From positions 87,999 through 129,699 of the forward strand of contig WELB01000069.1 in assembly GCA_009602725.1 (NCBI GenBank): a stretch of 41,701 nucleotides of DNA, in the 5' to 3' direction. The position numbers and the translations under genes are program-made. Shown in pieces: positions 1 through 10,000 of this stretch; the stretch's first letter is position 1; every line of letters begins with the position of its first letter. The stretch is from Spirogloea muscicola (lineage: Eukaryota > Streptophyta > Zygnematophyceae > Spirogloeales > Spirogloeaceae). The notes below the pieces were generated by a model. The model was given only the letters and a program-made list of their open reading frames with translations. It searched no databases and was not told the DNA's origin.

Positions 1-60
1 GCCGCCGCCGCCGCCATCGCAGCCGCCGGCGCTGCCGCCGCCGCCGCCGCCGCGTCGGCA
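1..60. repeat. GCC triplet repeat at left edge
   Basis: Imperfect GCC runs fill the first 55-60 bases. Similar CGG/GCC runs precede almost every gene in this window, so this may be the 5' leader of a gene lying off the left edge. No coding sequence can be assigned here. Confidence 0.7.
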
Positions 61-95
61 GCAAAGGCGGCGAGAGTTGCGGCGGAGGCGCGGCC

Positions 96-103
96 AAACC
101 CTA
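96..103 (+). promoter_or_regulatory. telo-box-like motif (AAACCCTA)
   Basis: A perfect AAACCCTA octamer lies just after the GCC repeat. In plants this telo-box is common in promoters of translation and replication genes. Together with the adjacent GCC run it suggests a promoter for a gene outside the window. An eight-base motif can occur by chance, so this is only suggestive. A one-mismatch relative lies near 27865 upstream of the octanoyltransferase. Confidence 0.3.
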
Positions 104-104
104 G

Positions 105-1800
105 CCTGTGCGGTCGTCGTCGGCGCTGGACGCTAATGTGGCATACCATACAGTGGGAACGCTTGCATGGAGTGCCGTCTGGCTCCGACTTAGCGGTGGC
201 AGCGGAGCCTCTCTGCACTCGTGCCGTTCGAAAGTGGCCCGCAAATGTGGCGCCGCCGTCAGGCGGCGACTCCTCCTCTTGGGCACAAGCTGTGATCAGA
301 TTTGCATCTAGTGACGAGAGGTTACTGAGAGTTCGCTTACTGCTGTCAGAGTCCTTAGCACTCCGACTCTTTCAGACCTTGTCCATGCTTTTGGGCTGGC
401 CTCTCCCAGCCACCAGTTAATCTGGCCGCGCTTGCTCTGTGAATGGCCAGAAGAAGAGGAGTCTTTCTCTAGAAGAGGAGTCTTTCTGCTAGAAGAAGTG
501 GCACTCCCAATGGGGGCAAGGGCTGTGAAAAGCCAGCCCGGAAAAGAATTGACAAAGGTTCGAAGGGCCAAAATGATGGAGGGGCCTAAAAAGCGCTAAG
601 CAGCTACTAAGGGGCCTGAAGACACTATGTCAGAACGGGGGAGGATGGACCACTTAGTAGTTACAAGTGAGGAGCCTCAAATCCGATCTTCTAGAAGAGA
701 GAATCTCTTCCAGTCGAGGGCGATGGCTGTGACTGGCCAGCCCAGAAAACATGTGAACAACGTTCGAAGGGGCCAGAAAAGAAAGAGAATGGCTCTCCCA
801 CAGAAACTTGCGCTTCCAGATTGACAGCAGTGGCTGTGAGAGGCTAGCCCAGATTCAAATTGCTAGCCCACAGAGGGTAGGGGCTGGGAGGCCAGCTCAA
901 AAATGAACGGACAAGGTCCAAAGAGCCAAACGGTGCCGAAAGGAGTGGACAAGGTCTGAAAGGGGCCAAATGAGGCAAGGCCAGAAAAGTGCTAGAGCTC
1001 AACTCAAGTGGCAATTGGTTGCTCAACATCCCTAGTGAGCAGCCGCAGGTCAGAATAATCATAGCCAGAGGCTGCAGCCAAAGCGCGACCGGGACGCAGA
1101 TGCAAGTTGGGTGCCATGTGCACGCAGATGGGCAGCCGGACGTCAGCTCCCCTAGCGCCGTCCAGGCAACGAAGAAGTCGCTCGGTGCGCATGAAATGGA
1201 AGCTGCCTCTGGCTTTCGTCAGGGGGATTGTTTTCTGCTAGCTAGTTTGTCGGATTTGAGGCTCCTCACTCGTTGCTGTTGAGTGATTCGTCCTACCCCA
1301 GGTTTGAGATTGCGCTTCTGGCCCCTTGTCAATTCATTTTGGGCTGGCTTCTCACAGCCCTTGCCCCCAAATGAAAGGGAGGCCAAGCAAGCCAGTACAA
1401 TCTGTGTAAGACGAACATACAAGCGATTTATTATCAATTAAGAGGGGCTAAGGTAAGATACGAAAAGCACAACTGAAGGGGGACAAGGAGGGGAGACGGC
1501 GCGAAGCAAGCGTCTCCGAAGCTTGTCCACATTTTCAGGCTGGCTTTTCACAGCCCTCGCCGCTTTTGAATAAGCCCCTTTTTCATAGCCCACCAAAGAG
1601 TGAACAAGCTCAGCCACCGCCGCACCTTTGGATGACCTATTTCTTTCCGGCTGCTTGTTGTTATTAAGCTCCCACTCGCTGCAACTTTTTGCATATCGGT
1701 GTGCCTTTGGCGCCTTTCTGGCTCACTTCTTTCTGGACCATTAATCTTTCTGGGCTGGCTTTATCCTGGCTCACGCAGCACACTTGCGAGCAGGCCGCGC
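105..1800. repeat. degenerate hairpin-repeat fragments, no gene
   Basis: No recognisable gene. The stretch is a mosaic of short fragments on both strands, many carrying a GGCTGG...CCAGCC stem-loop: 394-411 (+), 520-539 (-), 725-742 (-), 881-898 (-, decayed), 1341-1360 (+) and 1538-1555 (+). The fragment at 300-440 matches the repeat at 5980-6090 and the fragment around 1180-1210 resembles the start of the repeat at 17948. Small open frames here have no family resemblance and look like chance. Confidence 0.6.
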
Positions 1801-1809
1801 TATGGCTGC

Positions 1810-1935
1810 AAGAAGAAAGGGCTCGCCCATAGAGGATAGGGGCTGGAAAAGGTCAGCCCATAAAAGACTGAACAAAGTGCGGCCAACCCAGGGGTCCTGC
1901 TGCCCACGGTCGCCGATGACACCACCATGGTTGAG
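1810..1935. mobile_element. chimeric LINE fragment: 3' tail joined to RT active-site scrap
   Basis: Bases 1819-1859 match, on the minus strand, the two-stem-loop 3' tail of the LINE family (SL2 at 1819-1828, SL1 at 1840-1859). Around 1908-1930 the plus strand carries a short stretch nearly identical to the LINE reverse-transcriptase active-site region at 4082-4100, encoding A-D-D-T-T-M-V. The two pieces are in opposite orientation, so this is a rearranged remnant rather than a simple truncated copy. Confidence 0.45.
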
Positions 1936-2518
1936 AGACGAGCTCGCCCAGGGAGGATAGGGGCTGGAAAAAGCCAGCCCAAAATAGAATGAACGAAGTA
2001 CGATAAGGGGGCAGGGGAAGCACTAAGGAAACCAAGCACCATAAGTAGTAAGCAGCTACGAAGCACTCAGTAACCCCTGCTAAGCAGCCTCAGGTCAGAG
2101 AAATTTGGCTCCTGGAGGCAGGTCCCCTGGCCAGAGCCAGAGGCAGCAGCGAGGGCTCTTCCAGCACGCAGGTGCAGCGCGCGGGCCATAGACCTTTGCA
2201 GCGAGACGGCCGAGCGCATGCGGTACACCTGCGCTAGCGACCCGGCTGCATGAAAGTCCACCGGTTCCCCATGGAAGCGGCGGACGATGGCGTGACGTGA
2301 GAGCTGGTTGAGCAGCTCGAGCCACCGAGCACCCAACGCCCTGTGCGTGTCGATGGCGAGCGGGAAGGCGCGCGGTGCGCATGATATTGAAAGAGAGGCC
2401 AGTTCTAGCCTTACAAGTGTCCTGGTAACGGGGTAATGAGTTAGCTAAGGGGGGCACTAATATCCTCGAGTGAGCACATACACATCTGGCAAGGGAAGAA
2501 CTCGTCTTCCTGCGGGTG
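1936..2518 (-). mobile_element. LINE copy 1, 3' end only, interrupted by a short repeat
   Basis: Minus-strand remnant of the retrotransposon family. It holds the end of the endonuclease region and the carboxyl terminus (open frame 2067-2336), followed by a 3' untranslated tail with the SL1 stem-loop at 1961-1980. Bases 2368-2492 are an inserted repeat; LINE sequence resumes at 2493. The copy is 5'-truncated around 2518, where the 3' tail of copy 2 begins, so copy 2 lies directly against it. Confidence 0.7.
2368..2492 (+). mobile_element. 125-bp short repeat inserted in LINE copy 1 with GGGAAG duplication
   Basis: This segment matches the tandem repeats at 17948-18225. It interrupts LINE copy 1: comparison with copy 3 (around 5455-5480) shows uninterrupted LINE sequence where this copy has the insert. 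GGGAAG flanks it at 2362-2367 and 2493-2498, consistent with a 6-bp target-site duplication. No terminal inverted repeats and no open frame are seen, so it is a non-autonomous element of unknown class. Confidence 0.65.
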
Positions 2519-2519
2519 A

Positions 2520-4072
2520 TCTGAAGAAGGGCTCGCCCAATGAGGATAGGGGCTGGAAAAAGCCAGCCCAAAAAAGAATGAATAAAGGACGAGAAGGGGC
2601 CAGGGGAAGTACGAAGAACAACAAGCACAAAAAAGAAACGAAGCAGCTACGAAGCACTCAGTAACCCCTGCTAAGCAGCCTCAGGTCCGAGAGACTGGGT
2701 CCCTGGAAGCGGGTCCCCTGGCCAGAGCCAGAGGCAGCAGCGAGGGGTCTGCCTGCGCGCAGGTGCAGCGCGCGGGCCATAGACCTCTGCAGCGAGACGG
2801 CCAAGCGCATGCGAAACACCTGCGCTAGCGACCCTGCTGCATGGGATCTGCGTATTTGAGCTCCTTGGCCCGAGCGGCGCAGGCTTACCGCATACCCAGC
2901 CTTGGAGGCACACTGGGCGGGGTGTGAGCGGTCGTAGGGGTCAGTGGTCACCACGTCAAGGATAAGACGTGGCCCGCCGGCTGGTGGGGGGTGGCCACAA
3001 GGTCGACGCGACGGGCGTGCAGACCGCTCGCCGGTTGCTGGAGCGGCATGACTGCGGAATTCTCGGCGGCCACCGAGAAGCCGGCCTCCACGAGGATGCC
3101 CATGTATCGCATCCCGGAGGAGGTCGTGGGCCGCTGTCCGCTCGCCGCCGTGGGAACAGCGCAGAACATGGGCGGCCAGCTCCCCAGGCTCGGCCCCTCG
3201 CTCGCTACATTCGCATTGCAGCACACCCTGGAGACATGGCGGCGGCAGGCCCAGGAGCCGGTGGACGGCACTGCGGAATACCTCGTCCGGGAGGGTGGGG
3301 GCGTTGTTGAGGGGGAGTGCCTGGAGCCGTGCCGCTGCTCCCGGGGAAGAGGCCGAGTGGAGTCGTGCGCGCCCGCGCAGGTCGGCCGCCGGGAGCTGCT
3401 GCAAGGTGGTGGTAAAGGCTGCCTTGTCCATCGCGGCCGCGAAGCGCGCCTGTACGCGCAGGTCGGCGGTGTGCGCGAGGTGCTCAAAGGAGACCCCTGG
3501 CCCGCCAGATTCGGGTGCGCTGCGAGCAGCTCCTGGTAGGCTGAGCGTAGCGACGCCTGGAAGGGCAGCACACCCGTGCTGACGTCCACCACTGCCTGCT
3601 CCAGCGCCGTGGACCAGGAAGCGCTGGGACACGGAGGCGGCTGTCTGTGCCTAGCTGCCGAGGTACGCCGCCCTGCAGGAACAGACGAGCAGGCGCAGGC
3701 CGAGACCGCCGTAGCTGAAGGGCAGCGCCGCCTGATGAAGAGCGGCAGGCGACTGCGGGAAGCCCTGGTGGCGGACCAGGGCCGCCAGGCTCGCCACCAT
3801 GTTGGCGTCGAAACCCGCGTACGTTGTCAGCGCCCCTGGGCACGGCGGGGTGGCCCGCGCCAGGTACTGGGGCCTCTGTGCAATGGCCTTGGTCAGCATG
3901 GCCAAAGTCAGCTGCATGTCCTGCAGCTCGGGGAGCCGGGCCGCAGGCTGGAGGTGCTCCTCGAGGCGGGCGCGCAGCTGCCCCTTCATGAAGGACGGCG
4001 CGCCGAGGGGGACCCCGAGGAGGATGAAGCCGTCTGCAGGAGTCAGGCATCCGGGGGGCAGCGCCAGGGTGG
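2520..4072 (-). mobile_element. LINE copy 2 (left arm of head-to-head pair)
   Basis: Minus-strand, 5'-truncated copy of a non-LTR retrotransposon. Reading 4072 to 2520 it covers the region after the RT active site, a CCHC zinc knuckle, a restriction-like endonuclease core, the carboxyl terminus and the 3' tail with SL1 (2550-2569) and SL2 (2529-2538). Coding is broken among several frames (long open pieces at 2658-3632, 2948-3592, 3484-4407 and 3651-3989), so it is a pseudogene. Bases 4072 down to about 2660 are an inverted duplicate of 4218 to about 5740. Confidence 0.75.
2661..4072 (-). pseudogene. RT/endonuclease polyprotein remnant of LINE copy 2
   Basis: The decayed coding part of copy 2. 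It lacks the fingers and palm of the reverse transcriptase, including the F-A-D-D motif, and starts downstream of the point where copy 3 has that motif. The downstream CCHC finger (C-x-C-x12-H-x3-C spacing in copy 3) and endonuclease region are present but spread over more than one frame. The family's role would be target-primed insertion of its own RNA. This copy cannot encode a working protein. Confidence 0.65.
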
Positions 4073-4076
4073 CCTA

Positions 4077-5743
4077 CGTTCGCTGACGACACCACCATGG
4101 TCGGCCCTCCGGAAGACATGGCGGCGGTCTTCGTCTCCTTTGAGCAGCAGCTGGCCACCCTCGGCCTGTCCACCTGGACGACGAAGTGCGCGGCTTGGTC
4201 CCCCTGCGGCCTCCCATCCACCCTGGTGCTGCCCCCTGGATGCCTGACTCCTGCAGACAGCTTCACCCTCTTGAGGGTCCCCCTAGGCGCGCTGTCCTTC
4301 GTAGAGGGGCAGCTGCGCGCCCACCTCGAGGAGCACCTCCAGCCCGCGGCCAGACTCCCCGAGCTGCAAGACATGCAGCTGGCTCTGGCCATGCTGACCA
4401 AGGCCATTGTGCAGAAGACCCCAGTACCTGGCGCGAGCCACCCCGCCGTCCCCAGGGGCGCTGGCGGCGTACGCGGGTTTTGATGCAGGCATGGTTGCGA
4501 GCCTGGCGGCCCTGGTCCGCCATCAGGGCTTCCGCCAGTCTCCTGCCGCTCTTCATCAGGCAGCGCTGCCCCTCAGCTACAGCGGTCTCGGCCTTCGCCC
4601 GCTCGTCCGTTTCTGCAGGGCGCCATACCTGGGCAGCTGGGCGCAGACAGCCGCCTCCATGTCCCAGCGCTTCCCTGTCCACGGCCGGCATGTGCTGGAG
4701 CAGGCGGTGGTGGAGGCAAACGCGGGTGTGCTGCCCTTCCAGGCGTCACTACGCACAGCCCACCAGAAGCTGCTCGCGGTGCACCCGGATCTGGCAGGAC
4801 AGGCGGTCTTGTTTGAGCACCTCGCGCACACCGCCGACCTGCGCGTCCAAGCGCGCTTTGCGGCCGCGATGGACAGGGCAGCCTTTGCCACCGCCTTGCA
4901 GGAGCTCCCGGAGGCCGACCTGCGCGGGCGTGCACGACTTCACTCGGTTTCTTCCCCAGGGGCAGCGGAGTGGCTCCAGGCCCTCCCCCTCAACGACGCC
5001 CTCACCTCCCGGACGAGGTCTTTCGCAGCGCCGTCCACCGGCTCCTCGGCCTGCCACCGCCATCCCTCGAGGGTGTGCTTCAGTGCGAATGCGGCAAGCG
5101 AGGGGCCGAGCTTGGGGACCTGGCCGCCCATGTTCTACGCTGCTCCGACAGTGGGGAGCAGACAGCGGCACACGACCTCCTTCGGGATGCGATGCACGGC
5201 ATGCTCGATGGAGGCCGGCTTCTCGGTGGCTGCCGAGCACTCCACAGTCATGCCTCTACAGCAACGAGCGGACGGTCTCCACGCCCGTCGCGTCGACCTT
5301 GTGGCCACCCCACCAGCCGGCGGGACACGTCTCCTCCTTGACGTAGTGACCACCGATTCCTACGACCGCACACACCCCGCACATTGTGCCTCCAAGGCGG
5401 GGTATGCGGTAGCCTGCGCCGCTCGGGCCAAGGAATCAAAGTACGCCGACCACACGCGGGACGATGAGTTCTTCCCGCTCGCGATCGACACACACGGGGC
5501 GTTGGGCGCTCGTGGCTCGAGCTGCTCAACCAGCTCTCACGACACGCCATCGCCCGCCGCTTCCATGGGGAGCCGGTAGACTTTCATGCAGCCATGTCGC
5601 TAACGCAGGTGTACCGCATGCGCTTGGCCGTCTCGCGGCAGAGGTCCATGACCCGCGCGCTGCACCTGCGTGCCGAACGAGCCCTCGCTGCTGCCTCTGG
5701 CCCTGGCCAGGGGACCCGCTTCCAGGAGCCACGTTTCTCCGAC
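4077..5743 (+). pseudogene. frameshifted RT + CCHC + restriction-like endonuclease
   Basis: Remnant of a LINE polyprotein: RT motif F-A-D-D-T-T-M-V, then thumb-like sequence, a CCHC knuckle, and a domain with the D-V-V...K-x-x-K-Y arrangement expected of the restriction-like endonuclease found downstream of RT in R2/CRE/Dualen-type LINEs. Comparison with the other copies shows an extra base near 4417, a missing base near 5005, a frame change near 5270 and a missing base near 5515. The N-terminal RT half is absent. Endonuclease class is inferred from motif order, so its assignment to a named clade is open. Confidence 0.65.
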
Positions 5744-5836
5744 TTAGTACCTTGCTTGCTGTGCCATCCGGCTCCTTCAGACCTCGTCCATTCCTTTGGG
5801 CTGGCCTCTCACAGCCACCAGTCAATCGGGCCGCGG
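5744..5836 (+). mobile_element. 93-bp hairpin element inserted in LINE copy 3, 10-bp duplication
   Basis: Copies 1 and 2 run straight through TTTCTCTGACCTGAGG, whereas copy 3 has TTTCTCCGAC (5734-5743), then this 93-bp segment, then TTTCTCTGAC (5837-5846) before continuing. The flanking pair is a 10-bp target-site duplication with one mismatch. The insert carries a stem-loop GGCTGg...CAGCC (near 5799-5816) followed by a shorter CCAG..-type hairpin, and it matches the repeats at 340-430 and 5985-6085. It has no coding capacity. Confidence 0.75.
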
Positions 5837-5927
5837 TTTCTCTGACTTGAGGCTGCTTAGCAGGGATTACTGAGAGTTTCGTAGCTGCCTAGTTTCTTCT
5901 TGTGCTTGGTTTTTCTTAGTGCTTGCC

Positions 5928-6460
5928 GCCTGCTAGCTATTCAGACTCGCATCTACTGACTAGAGGTCACTGAGAGTCCGCTTGCTGCTGTCTCAGTCCT
6001 TAGCACTCCGGCTCCTTCAGACCTTGTCCATTCCTTTTGGGCTGGCCTCTCCCAGCCACCAGTTATTCTGGCCGCGCTTGCTGAGTTGCAGCGGTCCCTT
6101 GCCTTCGCGGTTCACTTGTGCGCAGGCCGCGCTTTGGCGGCGCCCTCCGGCTTCCGTCAGGGCGACGTCTTTCCGCCTGCTAGCTATTCAGCCTTGCATC
6201 TACTGACTAGAGGTTACTGAGAGTCCGCTTGCTGCTGTCTCAGTCCTCAGGACTCCGGCTCCTTCAGACCTTGTCCATTCCTTTAAGAGCAAGCGCGGCC
6301 AGATTAACTGGTGGCTGGGAGAGGCCAGCCCAAAAGAATGGACAAGGTCTGAAGGAGTCGGAGTGCTAAGGACTGAGACAGCAGTAAGCGAACTCTCAGT
6401 AACCTCTCGTCAGTTTGGGCTGGCCTCTCCCACTTAATCTGGCCGCGCTTGCTCTTCCCC
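5928..6460. repeat. cluster of hairpin repeats, direct and inverted
   Basis: Two direct copies begin at about 5930 and 6178 (period near 248 bp), each running from CTGCTAGCTATTCAG through the GGCTGG/CCAGCC hairpin family. The second is cut at about 6283 and meets a minus-strand copy (about 6284-6412), so 6249-6283 and 6332-6366 form an inverted repeat that could snap back. A partial plus copy follows at 6412-6460. Confidence 0.7.
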
Positions 6461-6648
6461 TGGCCCCAACTTGCCGCTTCTGGGTCTCGTTCGGGGTGCC
6501 TCTTTTCCAGCTGCGAGTTACTCCGACTTGCAGCTTCACGCAGGCGGTCAGTGTCGGCCGGCCAAGGCCCGCCAGGCCGTCGGCCGCCCGACGATGGCGG
6601 CTCCTGCGGGGCCCCTCCACGAGTCCGGCGCCCCGTAGCGACAACTGC

Positions 6649-6694
<46 letters not shown>

Positions 6695-6962
6695 AAACTG
6701 CCGGTGCTCACCAAACCCAAGCGACTAGGAGAGAGGCAAGTGGTGCCTTGACGGCGGCAGCGCACATGGCAAAAGGCACCCGACTGCCGCACTCCAGCCT
6801 AACAGGCGACCTGCGGCGCCGGCGAGAGAGGCGGGGCCGTTGGATCCCTGCCATCGGAGGGCACGGCGCTGCTTGCATCCGACGGCGGGGAAGTGCCGCT
6901 GGAGATTGGGGAGGATCGGATATTGGCTGCGCGGGATGCCACGCGGGAACGAGCTGACGGCN

Positions 6963-6997
<35 letters not shown>

Positions 6998-7002
6998 GAG
7001 CA
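6461..7002 (+). promoter_or_regulatory. MED12 promoter/5' leader with CGG runs
   Basis: GC-rich stretch without a supported gene, placed directly upstream of the MED12 start codon. It holds a CGG/GGC run at 6651-6694 and a second at 6963-6997, ending five bases before the ATG at 7003. An isolated n at 6962 marks an unresolved base or collapsed gap in the repeat. The open frames across it encode polyalanine or polyarginine and are products of the triplet run. Confidence 0.5.
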
Positions 7003-10000
7003 ATGCAAGCCTTCCCGGCGCGCGGTCGACGGCTGGCCAGCGGCCAGCAGCTCGTGGCCTACGAGCTCAAGTGCGACCGCGAGGCCCTCTCCGAGCGGTG
7101 AGCTCACGGAGATAACGAAGTTTTCCGGCTCTCCGCCGTCGCCGCAGCCATGGCCAGCGTCGCTTTGCAGCGAGCGCGGCTTCGGAAGAGCCAGAGCTCG
7201 TCCGAAGCTGGCCGTCCACCACCAACCGGCGCCCGCTTAGAGAGGGTCCAGCGAGCCGCTGTCCACCAACAGGAGTCTGGCGTCTTGCTGATATTCCAGT
7301 CACTAGTAATCCTACGGAAGTCAGAATGGGCAAAGGGAAAGGGAGTTCTATTGGCTGGATTGCTCGATATCAGAAGGACATATCTCATTCGAGACGAATG
7401 GAGTCAGTCTGTCCGATGCTCAAGCAAAAAGTGGTACGGATCTCATTCGAGATTTAGTCAGTTTTTCCAATGCTCAAGTGTAAAGCTTTGCTTGAGCATT
7501 GAACAAACTGACTCCACTCTTCTCAGATAAGATCTGTCCTTCTGATACTCGAGCAGTCCAGCCAGTAGAAATTCTTCTCCCTCTGCCCAATCTTACTTCT
7601 GTAGGCTTACGAGCAAGTGGCATATCAGCAAAAACTCGTACCCATATCTTAGCTCAGAAGGAGCTGCCGCTGCCAGAAGGCAAGCCAGGGGGGGGGCGTT
7701 GCTCAGCGCCGTTCAGAGCCACAGCAACTACGGCACTCTGGACTTGATTAAAGCCAGGCGCTTTGGCAAGCACCCACCTGCAGCAGAGCATGCCCAAGCT
7801 CGATCTGCCAGCTTGCCTTGTTGGGCCATTGCTTACATTGGCGCCTGATCGTTGCGCCTTGCCTTGTCAGGCTGGGCCCCGCCGAGTACTACCCACCGTC
7901 CGCTGAGGACTGCGAGGGGGTCCTGTCGAAGGAGGATGTGCAGAGCGGCTACAAGGAGGTCATTCCGGGGATCGAGGTGATTGTCAAACTTCATGTTGCT
8001 GGCCGTCTGCAAGCCAGTGGAGCAAGCCAGTGCCGATGCTGTTACGCTCGTGGTTGCAAGCTTCAGTGGCCACGCAGCCCCATTGTGCTGGTGGCATCTT
8101 GGTTGTCATTTACGTCTGTCATTGAGATTTTCATGATGAGGAGCTTTGGTGCGTGACACATTCTCATTTGCCTTCCTCATTTGGTTGCCTTTGCTGGCAA
8201 CTGCTGGCAATTGCAGGAGAGCATGGAGGTGGCGCACACGCTGACCGGCGGCTCCTTTGCAGACATCTGGGCGGCACACAGCATTGCCCAATACCGTGAG
8301 GTCTGGCTGGCAGGCCTTGCAGCTATGACAGCCACACAGAGCTGCCAATCGACACACTTCACTCCATCTTGTACTTTTGAATGTAGTTGTTGCAGTCACA
8401 GTGGCATGCAGAGGTATTAAACCTTGTAAGCATCTCAGATTGAGAATGCTACCACCCTGCAGACCATCCGGCGGCAGCTCCGGGCTCTGCACGGCGTGGT
8501 ACTGCGGAAGCGGAAGGCAAGTTTCTTTCGTGAAGAGCTCAGCAGAAGTTGATTCGAATATAACAGTTGTGCACCTTACAGTCAAGTAACCCCTGTTGTA
8601 CCTCTGCCGGTATACATTGCTTCTTGGTGATTTTGGTTTGGTCAGTGTTTGACATACGGCTGCATGATTGGAGGAGGCAGGTCGGGCAGGTATATGGTGT
8701 GCCGCTGGTTGGGCCCCTGCTCCTTAAGTCTGGCCAGTTTCCCGAGCTGAAAACATGTGGCGAGGACTTCCGCCGGAAGTGGATGGAGGTCAGCACTTTG
8801 TCTGACCTCCCTGTCATACTTGCTCTGATGTCAGTTGTATGCCTTCTGCAGCTAGCATGGACAGAGGTGTGTGCTGCCCAGTCTTCGCCAAATCAGGCCG
8901 ACCCTTTTAGGTGACTTGGACGACCTGATAGAGAAGGTTTGCCGATCTTGCAAGGATATGTCTCTGTGGTGATATCTCAAAGACAATGTGTAACCCTTCA
9001 GGACCTGGCTGGGCGGAAGCGACTCCGGCAGTTGGCTGAGCACGTCCCCCATGGCTTCCGCAAGAGGTTGCTCTTCGAGGCGCTCATTCGCCACAATGTA
9101 CCGCTTCTGCGGGCGACCTGGCACATCCGCATCCTCTACTTAAATCAGGCACGTATGGTGTACATGAGAAGCAGCAAGCACAAACTGGACCACCTCGTCT
9201 GCTGGCTGGCAGCCGTGTCGAGCTTGTTTCTCATTGGAGAACAGAGCAACTACTCTTGAAGTAACGTGATAACAGCATCACTTAGGTAGGAAACAGTCTT
9301 GATAAGTTTTATATAAATATAGCACAGCTTCTGGGTGTGGGAAATTCAAAAGCTCTGAGCATTCCAATGCTCAGGTACGCCCGACGGCTCCTGGAGGAAA
9401 TGGTGTGATCACTGACAAGGCGCAGGCACGGCGAGTGGATGTCTGGACCAAGGATATACTAGAATATGCTCAATCTCTGCTCGAAGAGATTGCTGTCACA
9501 GAGTCTCCGGCCACGTTCAAGGAGCCTGCCAACTCGTCTGCGAAGCTGGGAGAGGCTTCCTCGGAGGCGTTGCCGGTCGATGTACAGGTGCAAGGAGCTA
9601 TGCTTGCACGAGACACATTCATGTCAAAGGCCTGCTGTTTCGCATCATTCTTGCCAAAGAGACGAATGGTTTGTCCTGCCTTGTATGGCTCCTACTGGAG
9701 CTTGGGTAGGTCCTACCTTGGTTTAGCTCCTGATTTGAGCCTTGTGCTGCAGGCCAAGTGGCGGTACCTCATGCGGCTGGCACAGTGGCATTGGTCGGAA
9801 GGCCTGGTCCCATGCTCAGCAATCCTGGACTGGATCCTCAAGCAGATGCAGGTACGAGTCAGACCCAGGTCACTACGTCTTTTCTTTGAAAGATTGGCAG
9901 AAGTGAAGACAATCTGGTCTGCATTCTCATGGTCAGGTATTATTTGGCAATCTCCATTGCAAATGATTACTTCGTATAATCATGTGATGTAAGGTTATTA

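Larger units (their letters stand above)
4073..5930 (+). mobile_element. LINE copy 3 (right arm plus RT active-site spacer)
   Basis: Plus-strand copy facing copy 2. Bases 4073-4217 are unique to this copy and include the RT active-site motif F-A-D-D at 4079-4090. From 4218 onward the sequence mirrors copy 2. A CCHC finger lies at 5084-5143 and the endonuclease core (L-D-V-V and K-Y motifs) at about 5320-5450. A 93-bp hairpin element interrupts the carboxyl end at 5744-5836. The 3' tail is cut off near 5928 by further repeats and lacks the terminal stem-loops. Confidence 0.75.

Noticed and set aside
2991-3539. Plus-strand open frames across LINE copy 2 (also 3576-4247)
   Set aside because: These are antisense shadows of the minus-strand RT/endonuclease remnant in high-GC DNA.
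1-6460. CRISPR-like array
   Set aside because: Repeats are irregularly spaced, of mixed orientation and clearly transposon-derived, in a eukaryotic genome.
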